The position numbers were made by a program, and so were the translations under genes. This document shows positions 11,790 through 22,229 of a DNA stretch of 40,455 bases, piece by piece. Each line of letters starts with the position of its first letter. Position 1 is the stretch's first letter. Origin of the DNA: Rodentolepis nana (taxonomy: Eukaryota; Platyhelminthes; Cestoda; Cyclophyllidea; Hymenolepididae); the NCBI GenBank assembly GCA_900617975.1, contig UZAE01000087.1, positions 1 to 40,455 of the forward strand. Direction: 5' to 3'. The notes under the pieces are model-generated. The model worked only from the letters and a program-made list of their open reading frames with translations, ran no database searches and was not told where the DNA came from.

Positions 11790-14700
11790 TCATGCTTTGC
11801 GGGTGTTTACAGAGCATGCAATGTGACAATTTATGAAAGTTCAGCAATGACAACTGCACTAAATACAATAGTGTTGCCATGAAAATAGCCGCCAATGAAG
11901 GAATTCCTATTCTCACGCACCCTTTTATACATTTCTTTAAATCACGGGTCCCTTGTTTTTCACCTTCAATGACGTTACTTTATAATTTACTTTACCTTTA
12001 CTCTGCTTATAATTAGCTGTTCAAGTAATTACCTAATCTCATTTCTAGAGCAAACTATAAGGCGGGTTGAAAACACGTTTTGACTAAAAACTATTTGCGC
12101 ACCAATTAACACCTAGGCTTAGACGGGAATAAATACCTGCAATAACTTGTCAATGATTTCTTATTAAATGTCTACACGACTAAGGTACTGAGTTATAAAT
12201 TCGAAATTAACAAATGGGACTTGAAGGCATGCGGGGTGGAAATCCTTGGTTCATTTTTTTTCTTTTGATAAATATGTTGGTTAGCGAATCCCATTATAAA
12301 TAAAATAGAACTATAAACAGGAATTGGAAAGGAATGATAATTTCAAATTTTGATTTATTTTAAAGACGAAAAAACAAATTGTATCATCAAACAACACAAC
12401 TAACATAAAATTATAGTTCATCTCTAGCGCATAATTTTAAGTTGATATAAACGAAAGTCCAGCTTGTAATGTGACCATGAAAGTTTTTCCATGTTATGCA
12501 TTAAAATAATCTCTCCTTGGGTAAAGCTGATTTGTGAATTGAAGTCTATGCCAAAGCAAAGTGTCCTTTACCTTTATCTGTAAGAAAGGTTAAAAAACGA
12601 CAAACGAAATGAAGTGCAGAGACAAAGCGTCGGCAAATAGTAAATCCCAGCTCATTACTGTAAAATTGTTATTTTGTCTCAATTTGAGCATTTCTCTCGG
12701 TTTTCCTTCAGGTCACTCAACTTCCCCATTGAAAATTTTGAACACATCGCCTGATAAAATTGGTGCTTTTTAAAGACGAAATATATTATCTATTTCATCT
12801 TCATGTTTTAGCAATATAAATATATAAATTAAGTTTCCTGCATAGACCTCTTTTAGACCTATGTCAATTTATTTTTTGGTGCATCTAATGGGCAAATGTC
12901 ACCAAAGAAGAAACTAGATTTCCTTGCTTTTAAATAGCTTGACTACTAAAAGGGGAGCGTAGGAGGTGAAGCGTCCCCCAGAAGTTGAAGGGTCAGGAAT
13001 TTGACTATGTAAAGTGTACTTTCAACTGGTACTCCAATACTTGTTTGTTAGATTTTAATGCTCCCTAAGTTTTTTGTTTGGAATAAAATAATTCAGAATT
13101 CGAAACCGAGTTCTCGAAAGTGTCGATTTTCAATGTGCTATTGGGTAATTAAGTTAAGGGTTTTGTTTTAATAATTATTAGCGTTTATTCCTCGTAATAC
13201 CGAACGAATCTGCGAATTTGTGAATTAATGTTGCAATAGTTGTTGTTTGGAACAGTGCATTAGTGAAAATCAAATTATTATATTTGCCTCCTTAATGGCT
13301 TCAATTTCTTGTCCAGTTGGTAGGACGCTGACAGACATATTTTATGGAAAATGATAAAAAAATTTTAGCACTTTACAACGAACTATTATTCACATGATAG
13401 CCTCCCACTCATCACTATGTGAACACTACACCCACACACACAATTCCTGATGCCTTCACGAACAAAGTTCTTATCGATACGATAGTGGATTGGCCCATAA
13501 TTTTAAATTGTATTAAGAGCTTCTCATTTTAATGAAAAATTTTGGAATATTAACAAAAAATGCATTGGAATCACCATGTTCTTGTCTGCTTTTTTCAGAA
13601 GCTTAGGATTATTTGATGGAAAACTAGAAAGCTACCCTGTAAGGTACTAATCTGTTGAGATTGCGGTGTTGTTCTGTTTCTTATACTTCTAGCCTGCATC
13701 ATTCCGGACACATACGACAACAAAACTGCCTAAAATTTGTTAGCGTTCCATTTTATTGAATATCTACCTAATCTACCCAGATATTTGTTTAATGCTTGAA
13801 AACGTTACATTGATGTAACATTAGGTCGAAATTAAACTGAATTCCCAAGGTGAAAAGATGAAAGGACTCTGCCATTGTCCACTTCTAACTATGTTACTTC
13901 CTTTACCTTCCTAAGACAAATGAGCTAGTCTCTCAGTGTCTCATTGTTCTGTTTTGCTCTAGAGTTGATTATATATTTACGCATAGGCATGCCTATCACA
14001 ATACGGTTTACTCCACCTTATTATTATTGGTATTTTAAAATCTAAAATCAGTCAATTTTTACCAACCAGAAATAGACGGAAGAATGCATATTGCTCAGGT
14101 GGTATTATCTAATTTCAAAATAATCTCCACCTATAAATAGGGGTTAGGTTTATAGTTAGTAAGCGATTTTTGAGGAATAATTTCCTTACTAATAATTCGA
14201 CGAAAGTATGCGATCTATACTCATAATTAATATCTCCATAAAATGTCAACCTAAAAGTTAAATGGTCGAAAAATAACAATTATGAATATTGTCAGAATTT
14301 TTTTAAAATTCAAGGTTAGATTATGAATTTCAAAAAGGTATTTCTCCCATTGGCAGAAATTTTGATGGATTGTTGGAGGATTGCAGACTGACCCCAAAAT
14401 CAGTCCTAAAGTATTTAAGAATTTGCAGGTGAGAGCGTTTAAAAATCTCCGTGTTATATGTAGTTTCTCTGGTCAACAGTTTTAAAATTACAAGAATATG
14501 CTAATAAGATTTTAAATAGTAAGGTTCATTCATATTTCCGCTTATATCAAATATCTATGATTTGAAAACGTTTGAAGTTGGTGCATTGAACGATCATTTT
14601 TAAATAGTAAAAATAATTAAAGCAAACACCTATGATATCTTAAACCCTTTAAAAAAATATATAAAGTTATTGAAGCTACCATTTAACATGGACATATATA

Positions 14701-16134
14701 CTGTTTTAATCAATTCATTTACTGTGACAAAATTTAAGTGAAATTAATGGTTGCCCATGCTATAGCAAATAAGAGCACAAATTTAATTCTCTTTTTAAAA
14801 TATTAATATTTCGGTTTCTTATTTTTCATTCAGGCTATCGTCAATTTCAATTTAAGGGTTATTAAATTTAGTCTTGCTTTCAACTTAAGTACTAGAAGTT
14901 CTAGAGTTTCTCTAAGAAGAGAATTACATTTTAGTTATACAGTCGAAATAAATGCCAAAAGATATCTGGGAAGGGTCGCACAAGTTCCCTCACTGCAACA
15001 ATAGTTTCTTACTTTGGTAAATTTCATCCGGTAATACTCCGATCATTAACTTAAACAGTTGAGGTTAAGTCTGTTACCATAGCATCTGCCCTAAATTATT
15101 AACATATTCGCAACAGTGATTGGGCGGAATCGATAAGGTCACAGCCTTCGAAGATAACATCGGGAAATTAGTGAGGTCACTTGCACATATAGCCTTCATA
15201 CCTCGCCTCATACCATAAATTTAGTTTCCTCTTTTTTTCTCTTGCAAGTAATTTTCAAACTTTTAGTCCTAAAATTTTGCCCCAAGCCGTAAATGTTTAG
15301 GTCGATGGGGAAATAACGGCGACCATCATCGCTATAATTATAGGGTACCTAATTAGTTGACGTTTCGCAAATACCTACGTACTAAAATTGCTAGTAATTT
15401 AAAAAAATTGTTTTCATAGAAAATGAAGTCTCCTGATCCATTGGCATTTTTCTGTCATTCATAAAGTTAATATTATTCAAGTACTATTTAATGTTGGGAT
15501 GCTAGCATTTAATGCACAAATGTTAGATTACTAGTGGTCCTACGTGAAATCTATTCAAAATGTTCGTCATTAAGACCGTACGTTGAATATAAAAATAAAA
15601 TAATTAGTTAAAATCTCGAGTTATTCCACGTAGCCTTGACAATGGGGTTTATTAATTAAAATTTTGATGACACAATAACTACAAATGTTTATTGTAGACA
15701 ATATTAATTATGAAACCAGCATCCTGAACTTATTCCCTAGATTCTGATAAATATATCATTCCAATGTATTTCAACGTAAAATCTATTAACATAGCAAATT
15801 TTCTGAATTAAAATCTTAAAATAGCAACACTTCCGTTCACCTTATATTCGGATCACGTAACCTTCGCCTTATGTATTTGGGGGCCATTTGGAACTTATAA
15901 AAAATCAAAATTATCATTAATTACTAGTTTAATCAGTTTAATAAATTAATTTTTATGTTATTTTAACAGCCCATAATTAGTTGGAAACCAAATTTTGCTC
16001 CACAGTACCAAGTCTTCCTTAAGCCAGTACTACTTCTATCTCTCAATAGAGATAATGAAATTAATAAAGTTACCGTAAGGAAGCATTGGCCATATTTTTC
16101 CATTTTCCTGCCAGAATCCCACATAATACATGTG

Positions 16135-16153
16135 ATATATATATATATATATA
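16135..16153. repeat. (AT)n microsatellite
   Basis: About nine and a half perfect AT units are followed directly by unique sequence. Confidence 0.9.
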
Positions 16154-16620
16154 ACTAAAGTTAATCCTCAATTACAGAGCTTTGTACAGTGCCGGTGATA
16201 ATATTCTAATCATATATTTCGCGGTAATAAAGAACCTTACCTATAACTTTGCTTTGATTATATTTTCATATAATAGCATCACTTCAGGATCGTAAATATA
16301 TGAGAATTACAAAACCGTCAGTTCCATCAAGCATTAAAACGTTTGTAAGTAGACAGTTAAACTCTGTACGCTTTTCTCCATTTCTTCTCTAAGAGCCATA
16401 ACACCTGATCCCAATCAGGTATTTGTTCAAGACGTGGCCGCATTGTCAAGTTGTGATGTGCATGTAATTTAAATACTAAACAATTTCCTCCCTAGACCAT
16501 ATGATTTGAAAGATCCAAATTTGACTGGGGGTGGAGGGGTGTGCAAATGGAAGTTGATGATAGAACAAAGTTTGCTGTCTGCTGTGAAATCATGAAGATG
16601 AAAGATTTGCCACCCTGTTA

Positions 16621-16630
16621 TTAAAGACGA
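16621..16630. repeat. 5' target-site duplication of SINE-like copy B
   Basis: TTAAAGACGA here matches TTAAAGGCGA at 16950-16959, 9 of 10 bases. The two flank the element exactly, as expected after target-primed reverse transcription. Confidence 0.6.
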
Positions 16631-16949
16631 GGGGTGTGCGAAAGACTAACCTCCACGTGGCGCACCCTGGGCAACGTATACTCATACGGCAAAAAAGTAT
16701 ACTAACCTGCAGTTGGCTTCTGACTTCTAACTACCATGACCACACTGTATGTCATAGTCGACTACTTCTACAGTACTCACCTTACCCTACTCTCTATCAT
16801 TGTGTCTGTCTCTTTTACGTCTACAAATCACTCTTCGGTCCCCCTCTTGAATTTTCTCACTTTGATGTTTCTCTCCTCTGTGAAGTTGAAAGTCAGCTAA
16901 GGGCTAATGATAGCTTTCAAATCGCCTGCCATTTGAAATAAGAAAATTT
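16631..16949 (+). mobile_element. SINE-like retroelement, copy B (near full length, 319 bp)
   Basis: It starts GGGGTGTGCGAAAGACTAAC, has the CCACGTGG palindrome (CACGTG core) about 23 bases in, and then CTGGGCAACGTATACTCATA. A pyrimidine-rich centre follows (TGTGTCTGTCTCTTTTACGT, AATTTTCTCACTTTGATG), and the 3' block is GGGCTAATGATAGC then CGCCTGCCATTTGAAATAAG. A 10 bp direct repeat with one mismatch flanks it. Its 101-codon sense ORF is not in the same frame as the ORF of copy D and is broken in A and C, so it is not taken as a gene. No convincing tRNA-type A or B box was seen in the head. Confidence 0.75.
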
Positions 16950-16959
16950 TTAAAGGCGA

Positions 16960-17906
16960 AATATTTGACGAGAAGTAAGTGTATGGAACAATAAATGAGT
17001 GATCATTAATAGAATCTGCGTAAGGAATCTGGGTTCCCCGATAGTAGAGAATTTTGACCAATATTTATATATAAATATATATATATATTCAAATTATGAT
17101 TAATAAATTAAGGTCGCAAAATAGAATTTTTATGGTAAATTGCATTAATAACGCCATAATATTGAGGTTCATTTTTATTAAGAAATTTACTTTTCATTGA
17201 AGCTCACATTAAACATAAGGAGAAAGTAAATAAAATTTAAAGTTTTGAGCCATTAGTTGAAAATTTTAAGGACTGGCTAATATAAATATATGTTGCTTAG
17301 ATTTCCGTTAACTCGTGCATTCCCCAACATGATAGATAAGTCGGCAACCGTGGTAGAAGATACACTAAATAAAAAACTATCATTAAATATCGCAAACCTG
17401 TTCTTGATTGATTCGATTGTCTAAGCATTGCTCTTGAGAGTTGCGATAAAAGCAATATTATAAATTATAGAAATTATTGAACAATCAAGTGGAAATTTAG
17501 TCTTAACATTTCTCGAGTAGGTAGGACCAGGTAAGATCCATTTTGTAACCTTACTTTCAAAGTGCAGTAACGATTAAAAATAGTTTATGTCGTAAGACTT
17601 GATTATATTCTTTTACTTCGTCATCTACAAAGCATAGCAAACACACTAATTATTATGTATTTTCAGTGATGATATACCGTGGAAAATACGATAAGTTATT
17701 TATGAACTCTTCCATAGAATCGATCATCGAATTCTGCGTGTCATGCACAAACGAGGTGTCATAATTATACACTTGACTTTTTAAATTGGTGTGAAAAGCA
17801 TAATTATCCCAGGAATGAATTCACTAAGGAACTCCAGGAGGCAAGTCCTAAAGTTTTAAATTAGAAGTATTACGTGGAAATTTGGGTAATTTAGAATTGC
17901 ATAATT
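16960..17906. other. AT-rich spacer, no gene seen
   Basis: No ORF, RNA gene or repeat was recognised apart from the microsatellite near 17075. Confidence 0.5.
17061..17089. repeat. AT-rich microsatellite
   Basis: An ATATTTATATATAAATATAT run continues as AT units, all A and T. Confidence 0.85.
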
Positions 17907-17944
17907 CCCCTCCACGACCCCCTCCCACCCCCCACCCCCTCCCC
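17907..17944. repeat. C-rich tract with G-quadruplex / i-motif potential
   Basis: Runs of 4, 5, 3, 6, 5 and 4 C are separated by one to a few other bases. The minus strand therefore carries at least five G-runs of three or more with very short loops, well within the usual G-quadruplex pattern. It stands out sharply in AT-rich surroundings. Confidence 0.75.
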
Positions 17945-18436
17945 AAATTATTTAGTATCCATGGGTGATATTCCTAATTAGAAGAAAAATAATAATTTGC
18001 ATCCATTTGATTGATAGTGATAAATTAAAGGTTACTCTAATAAAGTACTCAATTAACAGGAACATGTTAATGTAGGAAGAACAGTACGAATTTTCTAAAA
18101 TCAGATGAGTTAATGGATCAAAATGAATATGCACACATTCACTTTCCAACTCGGAAATTCCTAGATAGCGCACTTGGAACTAAGGCTCTTAATAATTAAG
18201 ACGATTTGAAATTCTGCTTCCGAAATTCTCCTTTGTATATATATTAATAAGGAGATATAAACATTCTCGAATGCAATAGAGCAACGCCAAAATAGAATTG
18301 ATTACACTGTGAAGGCCGCTGCTGCAACCAAATTGCCATTGTAAAATAAACAGGATTTGAAAAAAATTGCATAGTTCGTATCTTCTCAAAAATTTCATTC
18401 AAAAGTTAGAGAGACTTATATCTTTCCAGTTGCAGG

Positions 18437-18749
18437 TTTACCTTACTCCCACATGGGCACTCTGGGCAAGGTATACTCATACGATAAACAATTTTGTAAA
18501 TCAGCAGTTGACTTCTCACTTCAAACTGCCATGGCCGACTGCAAGTCATATTGGACTCATGCCATAGTACTCATCTTACCCTTCCTGAGCCTTTGTATCT
18601 GTCTGCCACTTTTACATTCGTGAAACACTCTTCTGTTTCCCCTCTCGAATTTTTCTCACTTTGATGTTCTTCCCCTTTGTGAAGCCCGAAGTCAACTAAA
18701 GGGCTAATGATAACTAACAAAACGCCTGCCATTCTAAATAAATAAATTT
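18437..18749 (+). mobile_element. SINE-like retroelement, copy C
   Basis: It is related to copies A and B over CTCTGGGCAAGGTATACTCA, the pyrimidine-rich centre, AAGTCAACTAAAGGGCTAAT and CGCCTGCCATTCTAAATAAA. The first ~25 bases of the full-length head are missing or unrecognisable, so the 5' end is approximate. The sequence around 18428-18440 and 18747-18758 (TTGCAGGTTTA and TTGTAGGGTTA, 9 of 11) may be a decayed target duplication. A 102-codon minus-strand ORF at 18571-18879 spans the element and its flank. Confidence 0.65.
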
Positions 18750-19775
18750 GTAGGGTTATTGAATTCAGGATGAGAGATTCACTTCCTACTGGTGTATATT
18801 CAGTGAAAAGGTGGTTCCATGACAGTGCTGACCATTGGTTTAGAATTAACTCAATATGTAGAAAGCTCCAGAAAACCATTTCTTTGAAGATTGATCAATG
18901 GTGTAAATCTCTTCTCTCTACATGATTGAGATACACGCAGACTTTATTATAAAAATCCAAATTTAGAGTCAATGGTTCAAGTGTTATTTTTCAAGCGCCC
19001 AAATAACATCCTTAATCTGACAGTCCGCACTAATATATTGAAATACTCAGAAATTAAAGGCTGGAAAAGATACTTGACATTGAAACATCAAAGTGTGCCT
19101 AGAACCATGACTTTTAGCAATTTTTTGAGGTTACACGCCTGCTTCCCGGCAAAACGTACCAACACAAACATAGGCTTTTCTCCAAGGTTAAATGCTTTAG
19201 TAGGCTTGCAAAAAAGCACTAATTTAATGCAATTTTGCAAGGTCACTTTCCTAATGAGCAATCATTAAAATTGAGATTATTACCTCACTAATTTAAAATC
19301 TCGTGTGATATGAGTAATTTATTAAAAGTAATAATTGCTTATAGATAATTTTGACTTGTAAAAGGATTCTAAACAGACTCTCGCTTGTAAAACACAGATA
19401 TAAAAATTTTAATTAAAATAATAATTAAGTGAATTTAGACTAGAAAGTCCTTCAAGTTAACTAAATGTTCTGCTTACAACAAATAATAATTCCATAAAAG
19501 AAACGTGTTCATTCAAGGCTTTCGTTATTTTTTTCCCCTATATAGACTAGTTCTCTTGATTCAAAGCCTCTAATGTTTTAAATCCAAAAATTTTTATAAA
19601 TAAATAGTAAGCAAAACCTTTGAAATAATCACTGGACGATAAAGCTCTTCGCCAAGAGATGTCAAACAGCCTCTTGTTTGAGCAAATTTTGCCTTTCTAT
19701 TTAATTTGGGAAAATAGGAAGACAAGATTTTATTCAGAAACGCCAAGGCACAATTAGAGTTATCAAAATATCAAA

Positions 19776-19800
19776 CCCACCCCCCTCTCCCTCCCACTCC
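19776..19800. repeat. C-rich pyrimidine tract
   Basis: CCCACCCCCCTCTCCCTCCC followed by ACTCC: short C-runs with single-base interruptions. Confidence 0.75.
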
Positions 19801-20033
19801 AATGATGCATGCTGGCTATAAGAAAAAATTCTCCTCCAATTCGTCTTACCGGCATTTGCAATTATGAATGCGTTATAATTGCACCAATAATCGGTTTTCT
19901 TAACTTTTCCCGCCTTATGAAGCCCACATACAGCGTAGCTCAGGACAAATCACTAATTACGAAACAAGCAATTGAATAGAAGTGCACAGTTGATTCAATG
20001 AATTCACCAAATCCATAAGAAAATGAGGAAACT

Positions 20034-20039
20034 TTTATT
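20034..20039 (-). promoter_or_regulatory. Possible polyadenylation signal of the receptor gene
   Basis: AATAAA reads on the minus strand about 430 bp after the receptor stop codon, a reasonable 3' UTR length. The hexamer is frequent by chance here. Confidence 0.22.
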
Positions 20040-20470
20040 AAAGGATAGTTTTCATCAATATTAACATGTGTCTGCTTGTAGCAATATAAGTACTTTCAAA
20101 AATAACAAAATAAATGGTAAGGTGAGCATTATTTGTCTTAGTCTCGGTTCAACAGAGATTTTACTGACTATGGCCTTTGTGCAGTCTCATGTATCATTTA
20201 GCATTCCAATTGGATAATCACTTTGCTCACTTTCCTGTTTTATCATGATTAACACAACTTTGGTCAAATAGAAGGAATGCCCTCTGATGCATAATGAGGC
20301 AGGAAGTACAATTAATGTATATAATATGCGTTCCCCGTATAATAGAAACAACGATATATATGCAGAGAACAAGAAAGGAAACTGTACACATGCAAGAATT
20401 GGCTTACTCATACCGAATTGAAAGGATGGATGGAAGATTTGTAGTGTAAAAAAGGATTGGAGATTCGTGA

Positions 20471-21988
20471 CTAGGAAGTTTTAAGTTGAACACGCTCGCC
20501 AGATTCAGTAAGAACTGTTCGGGATAGTCCACTTGGTGGTCGGGTTCTGGGTGTTCTTCGTCCGGAAGCTCCATTTCCAAAAACTCGGGATCCTATACTG
20601 GAAACACTGATTCGTCTTGGAGGCATAAGAGCAGAAGCAGTAGAGGTTCCTGAACGATTATTAGTCGACCCTGCTAGTGAATGTGCCGCGTGATTGGCAA
20701 GGTTAGATCCTCCATTAATGAGACTGACCGTGGTATGATCATGATAAGAATTCGGTTCCAAGGAATGTGTGCGTTGCTGCCGTCTGCAACAGCAGAATAT
20801 CTGTGCACACTGCTCCCGAAAAACAGCACTAGTGGCCAAGTAGATGTAGAATTTAGCTGCATAGTGCGAAGTCCCAAAGCAATCAATCAGCGAGCGCACT
20901 GTCACAAACCGAAAATGTCGTCGCCACTGAGGGTCCTTAGCAATTTGCTCGTCAGTCATACAAAGATCTCCCATTGGTAAGAGACAGTAGAGTACAACCA
21001 TGACAGCAACCGAGAAATGGGCAATGATTAAGTAAAAAGAAACACAAAGAAGGGTCAATGTGCTGGATTGTTTAATCTGATGTTCTTTGATAGAGGCTTC
21101 GAGTTGGGGTAAGAAGACAGAACTGGTGGTTGAAAATCGGGTGCAGCTATTTGATGTGGGTGAATGGGGAAGTAGACGATCTCTTTTAGATCCACTTGGG
21201 TCTTCGCGAGAAAGCCTGTGCAAGGCTCTAATTACGAGAATGTTAAGGATAAGACAGATGATTGGAACTAGTCCGAACATAAGTAGTTCTGTAACCAAGG
21301 TCCATCCGGTGTAAAATAGCCATTCTGGCTCACCCACTTTTTCAAAATCCTCCCGTAAACCACAATGTCCATCATTTATAGTAAAAAATACACCCTGAAC
21401 ACTAGCCAGAAGAGCACAAAATAAGATTGTTGCAAGAACAACATGAACAGCACTCTTACAGCTATTTCCAAAATTTCGAGCACCGGCACGGAATGGAAAA
21501 CAGATAGCTATATATCGTTCCACAGTAAAGACTAGGGTAAGCATTGGACTAGCATATTGAAGCAGATAGTTGGCAATCGCAAAGCCTTCGCATACCACAC
21601 TGTGGTCGAGAGTTTGGAGTTTCCACGGTGTATGTAGGTACCACATAATCTGAACAAGGAAAAAACAGAGATCAACCCAGCCGAGACCTGCTTGATAGAC
21701 AGCTGCAGCAACACTCCCCTGTTTTAGCATGTTCTTTTTAGACCAGATATAAATGCTGAGAATGCTTCCTGGTAAACCGAGTGTGCACCATAAGGGATAA
21801 CTCACTTTCTCAACAACATCATTTACCGGAGGCATAAATCGTGAGTACATAAGCAGGTCGCTGCCATTATATCGGGTCAGAACGTCTACCAAACCGTTAG
21901 AACATATTGGTGGGTCTTGAGTGGATGCTGCAGAGGAGAAATTTAGACTTCCACCTTTACCAAAAGTTGTGTCGATTGGTATATTCAT
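20471..21988 (-). CDS. Class A (rhodopsin-like) G protein-coupled receptor, divergent, probably a peptide-receptor-like orphan
   Basis: The intact 505-codon single-exon frame starts at an ATG preceded by an in-frame TAG 15 bases upstream, which fixes the start unless an upstream intron intervenes. It should be a plasma-membrane receptor signalling through G proteins. The N-tail (1-63) has glycosylation sequons at N16 and N41. Seven hydrophobic segments lie near 64-83, 96-118, 133-156, 178-203, 226-256, 308-337 and 361-384. Hallmarks present are D106 in TM2 (2.50), C133 and C209 for the TM3-ECL2 disulphide, ERY 157-159, P242 in TM5 and Y383 in TM7, followed by a helix-8-like segment and a CCC (399-401) palmitoylation candidate. 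Missing hallmarks are the TM1 Asn (S75), the TM4 Trp, the TM6 CWxP Pro (CVSFY instead) and NPxxY (KFYIY, 379-383). Loop 3 is about 50 residues long and the 115-residue tail is Ser/Thr/Arg-rich, with an RRIS site at 458-461. The pattern recalls flatworm orphan or FMRFamide-type receptors. The ligand is unknown. Confidence 0.93.
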   Translation of the reverse strand: MNIPIDTTFGKGGSLNFSSAASTQDPPICSNGLVDVLTRYNGSDLLMYSRFMPPVNDVVEKVSYPLWCTLGLPGSILSIYIWSKKNMLKQGSVAAAVYQAGLGWVDLCFFLVQIMWYLHTPWKLQTLDHSVVCEGFAIANYLLQYASPMLTLVFTVERYIAICFPFRAGARNFGNSCKSAVHVVLATILFCALLASVQGVFFTINDGHCGLREDFEKVGEPEWLFYTGWTLVTELLMFGLVPIICLILNILVIRALHRLSREDPSGSKRDRLLPHSPTSNSCTRFSTTSSVFLPQLEASIKEHQIKQSSTLTLLCVSFYLIIAHFSVAVMVVLYCLLPMGDLCMTDEQIAKDPQWRRHFRFVTVRSLIDCFGTSHYAAKFYIYLATSAVFREQCAQIFCCCRRQQRTHSLEPNSYHDHTTVSLINGGSNLANHAAHSLAGSTNNRSGTSTASALMPPRRISVSSIGSRVFGNGASGRRTPRTRPPSGLSRTVLTESGERVQLKTS

Positions 21989-22177
21989 CCAAGGGATCCT
22001 CTAGTATTCCTGCTTATTTTATTTTCAATAATCACTACCGCACTCTTGATGTTTCGCTTGCGTATGCTTGCACTCAGAGCGCTGAATACGCGTCACATTA
22101 TACTGTCAATTCGGATGATCATCAGCTTTTATTATTTGCTTAATCTCTGAAATGCTTTACTGTCATGTGGTTCTGGC

Positions 22178-22229
22178 CCAATCACAGGCCCTAACCGCTC
22201 CAACCAATCGCGGTGAGGAAGTGACGCAA
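22178..22229 (-). promoter_or_regulatory. Candidate proximal promoter of the receptor gene: two CCAAT boxes plus CRE/C-EBP-like site
   Basis: A less AT-rich island lies 190-245 bp upstream of the receptor ATG. It contains CCAAT at 22178-22182 and again at 22204-22208 (ATTGG when read along the gene), 26 bp apart. TGACGCAA, a CRE/C-EBP composite-like site, lies at 22222-22229. Weak TATA-like sequences follow nearer the gene, TATAAT around 22097-22102 and AATAAAAG around 22126-22133 on the minus strand. The assignment to this gene rests on distance only. These motifs could also serve a plus-strand transcript. Confidence 0.32.

Larger units (their letters stand above)
11066..16620. other. AT-rich spacer with a CA-type microsatellite, no gene seen
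   Basis: Chance ORFs occur on both strands near 11.1-11.4 kb, overlapping and of no recognisable family. A degenerate CA repeat lies at 11763-11789 and an AT repeat at 16135-16153. A small inverted repeat, ACCTGAT/ATCAGGT with a 4-base loop, lies at 16403-16420. I see no RNA gene or transposase. Confidence 0.5.
18750..20470. other. Spacer downstream of the receptor gene
   Basis: AT-rich sequence with a C-rich tract at 19776-19800. A plus-strand 98-codon ORF at 18972-19268 has no recognisable domain and is treated as chance. The minus-strand 3' UTR of the receptor gene must extend into the right part. A possible polyadenylation signal for it (AATAAA on the minus strand) lies at 20034-20039. 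Confidence 0.5.

Noticed and set aside
16230..16256. Possible spliced-leader-like CCTTACCT sequence
   Set aside because: It matches only a few bases of remembered tapeworm leaders, and no donor site or Sm site context was seen.
16636..16941. 101-codon plus-strand ORF inside SINE-like copy B
   Set aside because: The frame differs from that of the ORF in copy D and is broken in copies A and C, so there is no sign of conserved sense coding.
18972..19268. 98-codon plus-strand ORF
   Set aside because: No recognisable motif. Length is within chance for the window, and it lies in a spacer between a retroelement and the receptor 3' UTR.
20674..21714. Overlapping ORFs on both strands within the receptor gene
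   Set aside because: They are shadows of the 505-codon frame, shorter and without protein-like domains.
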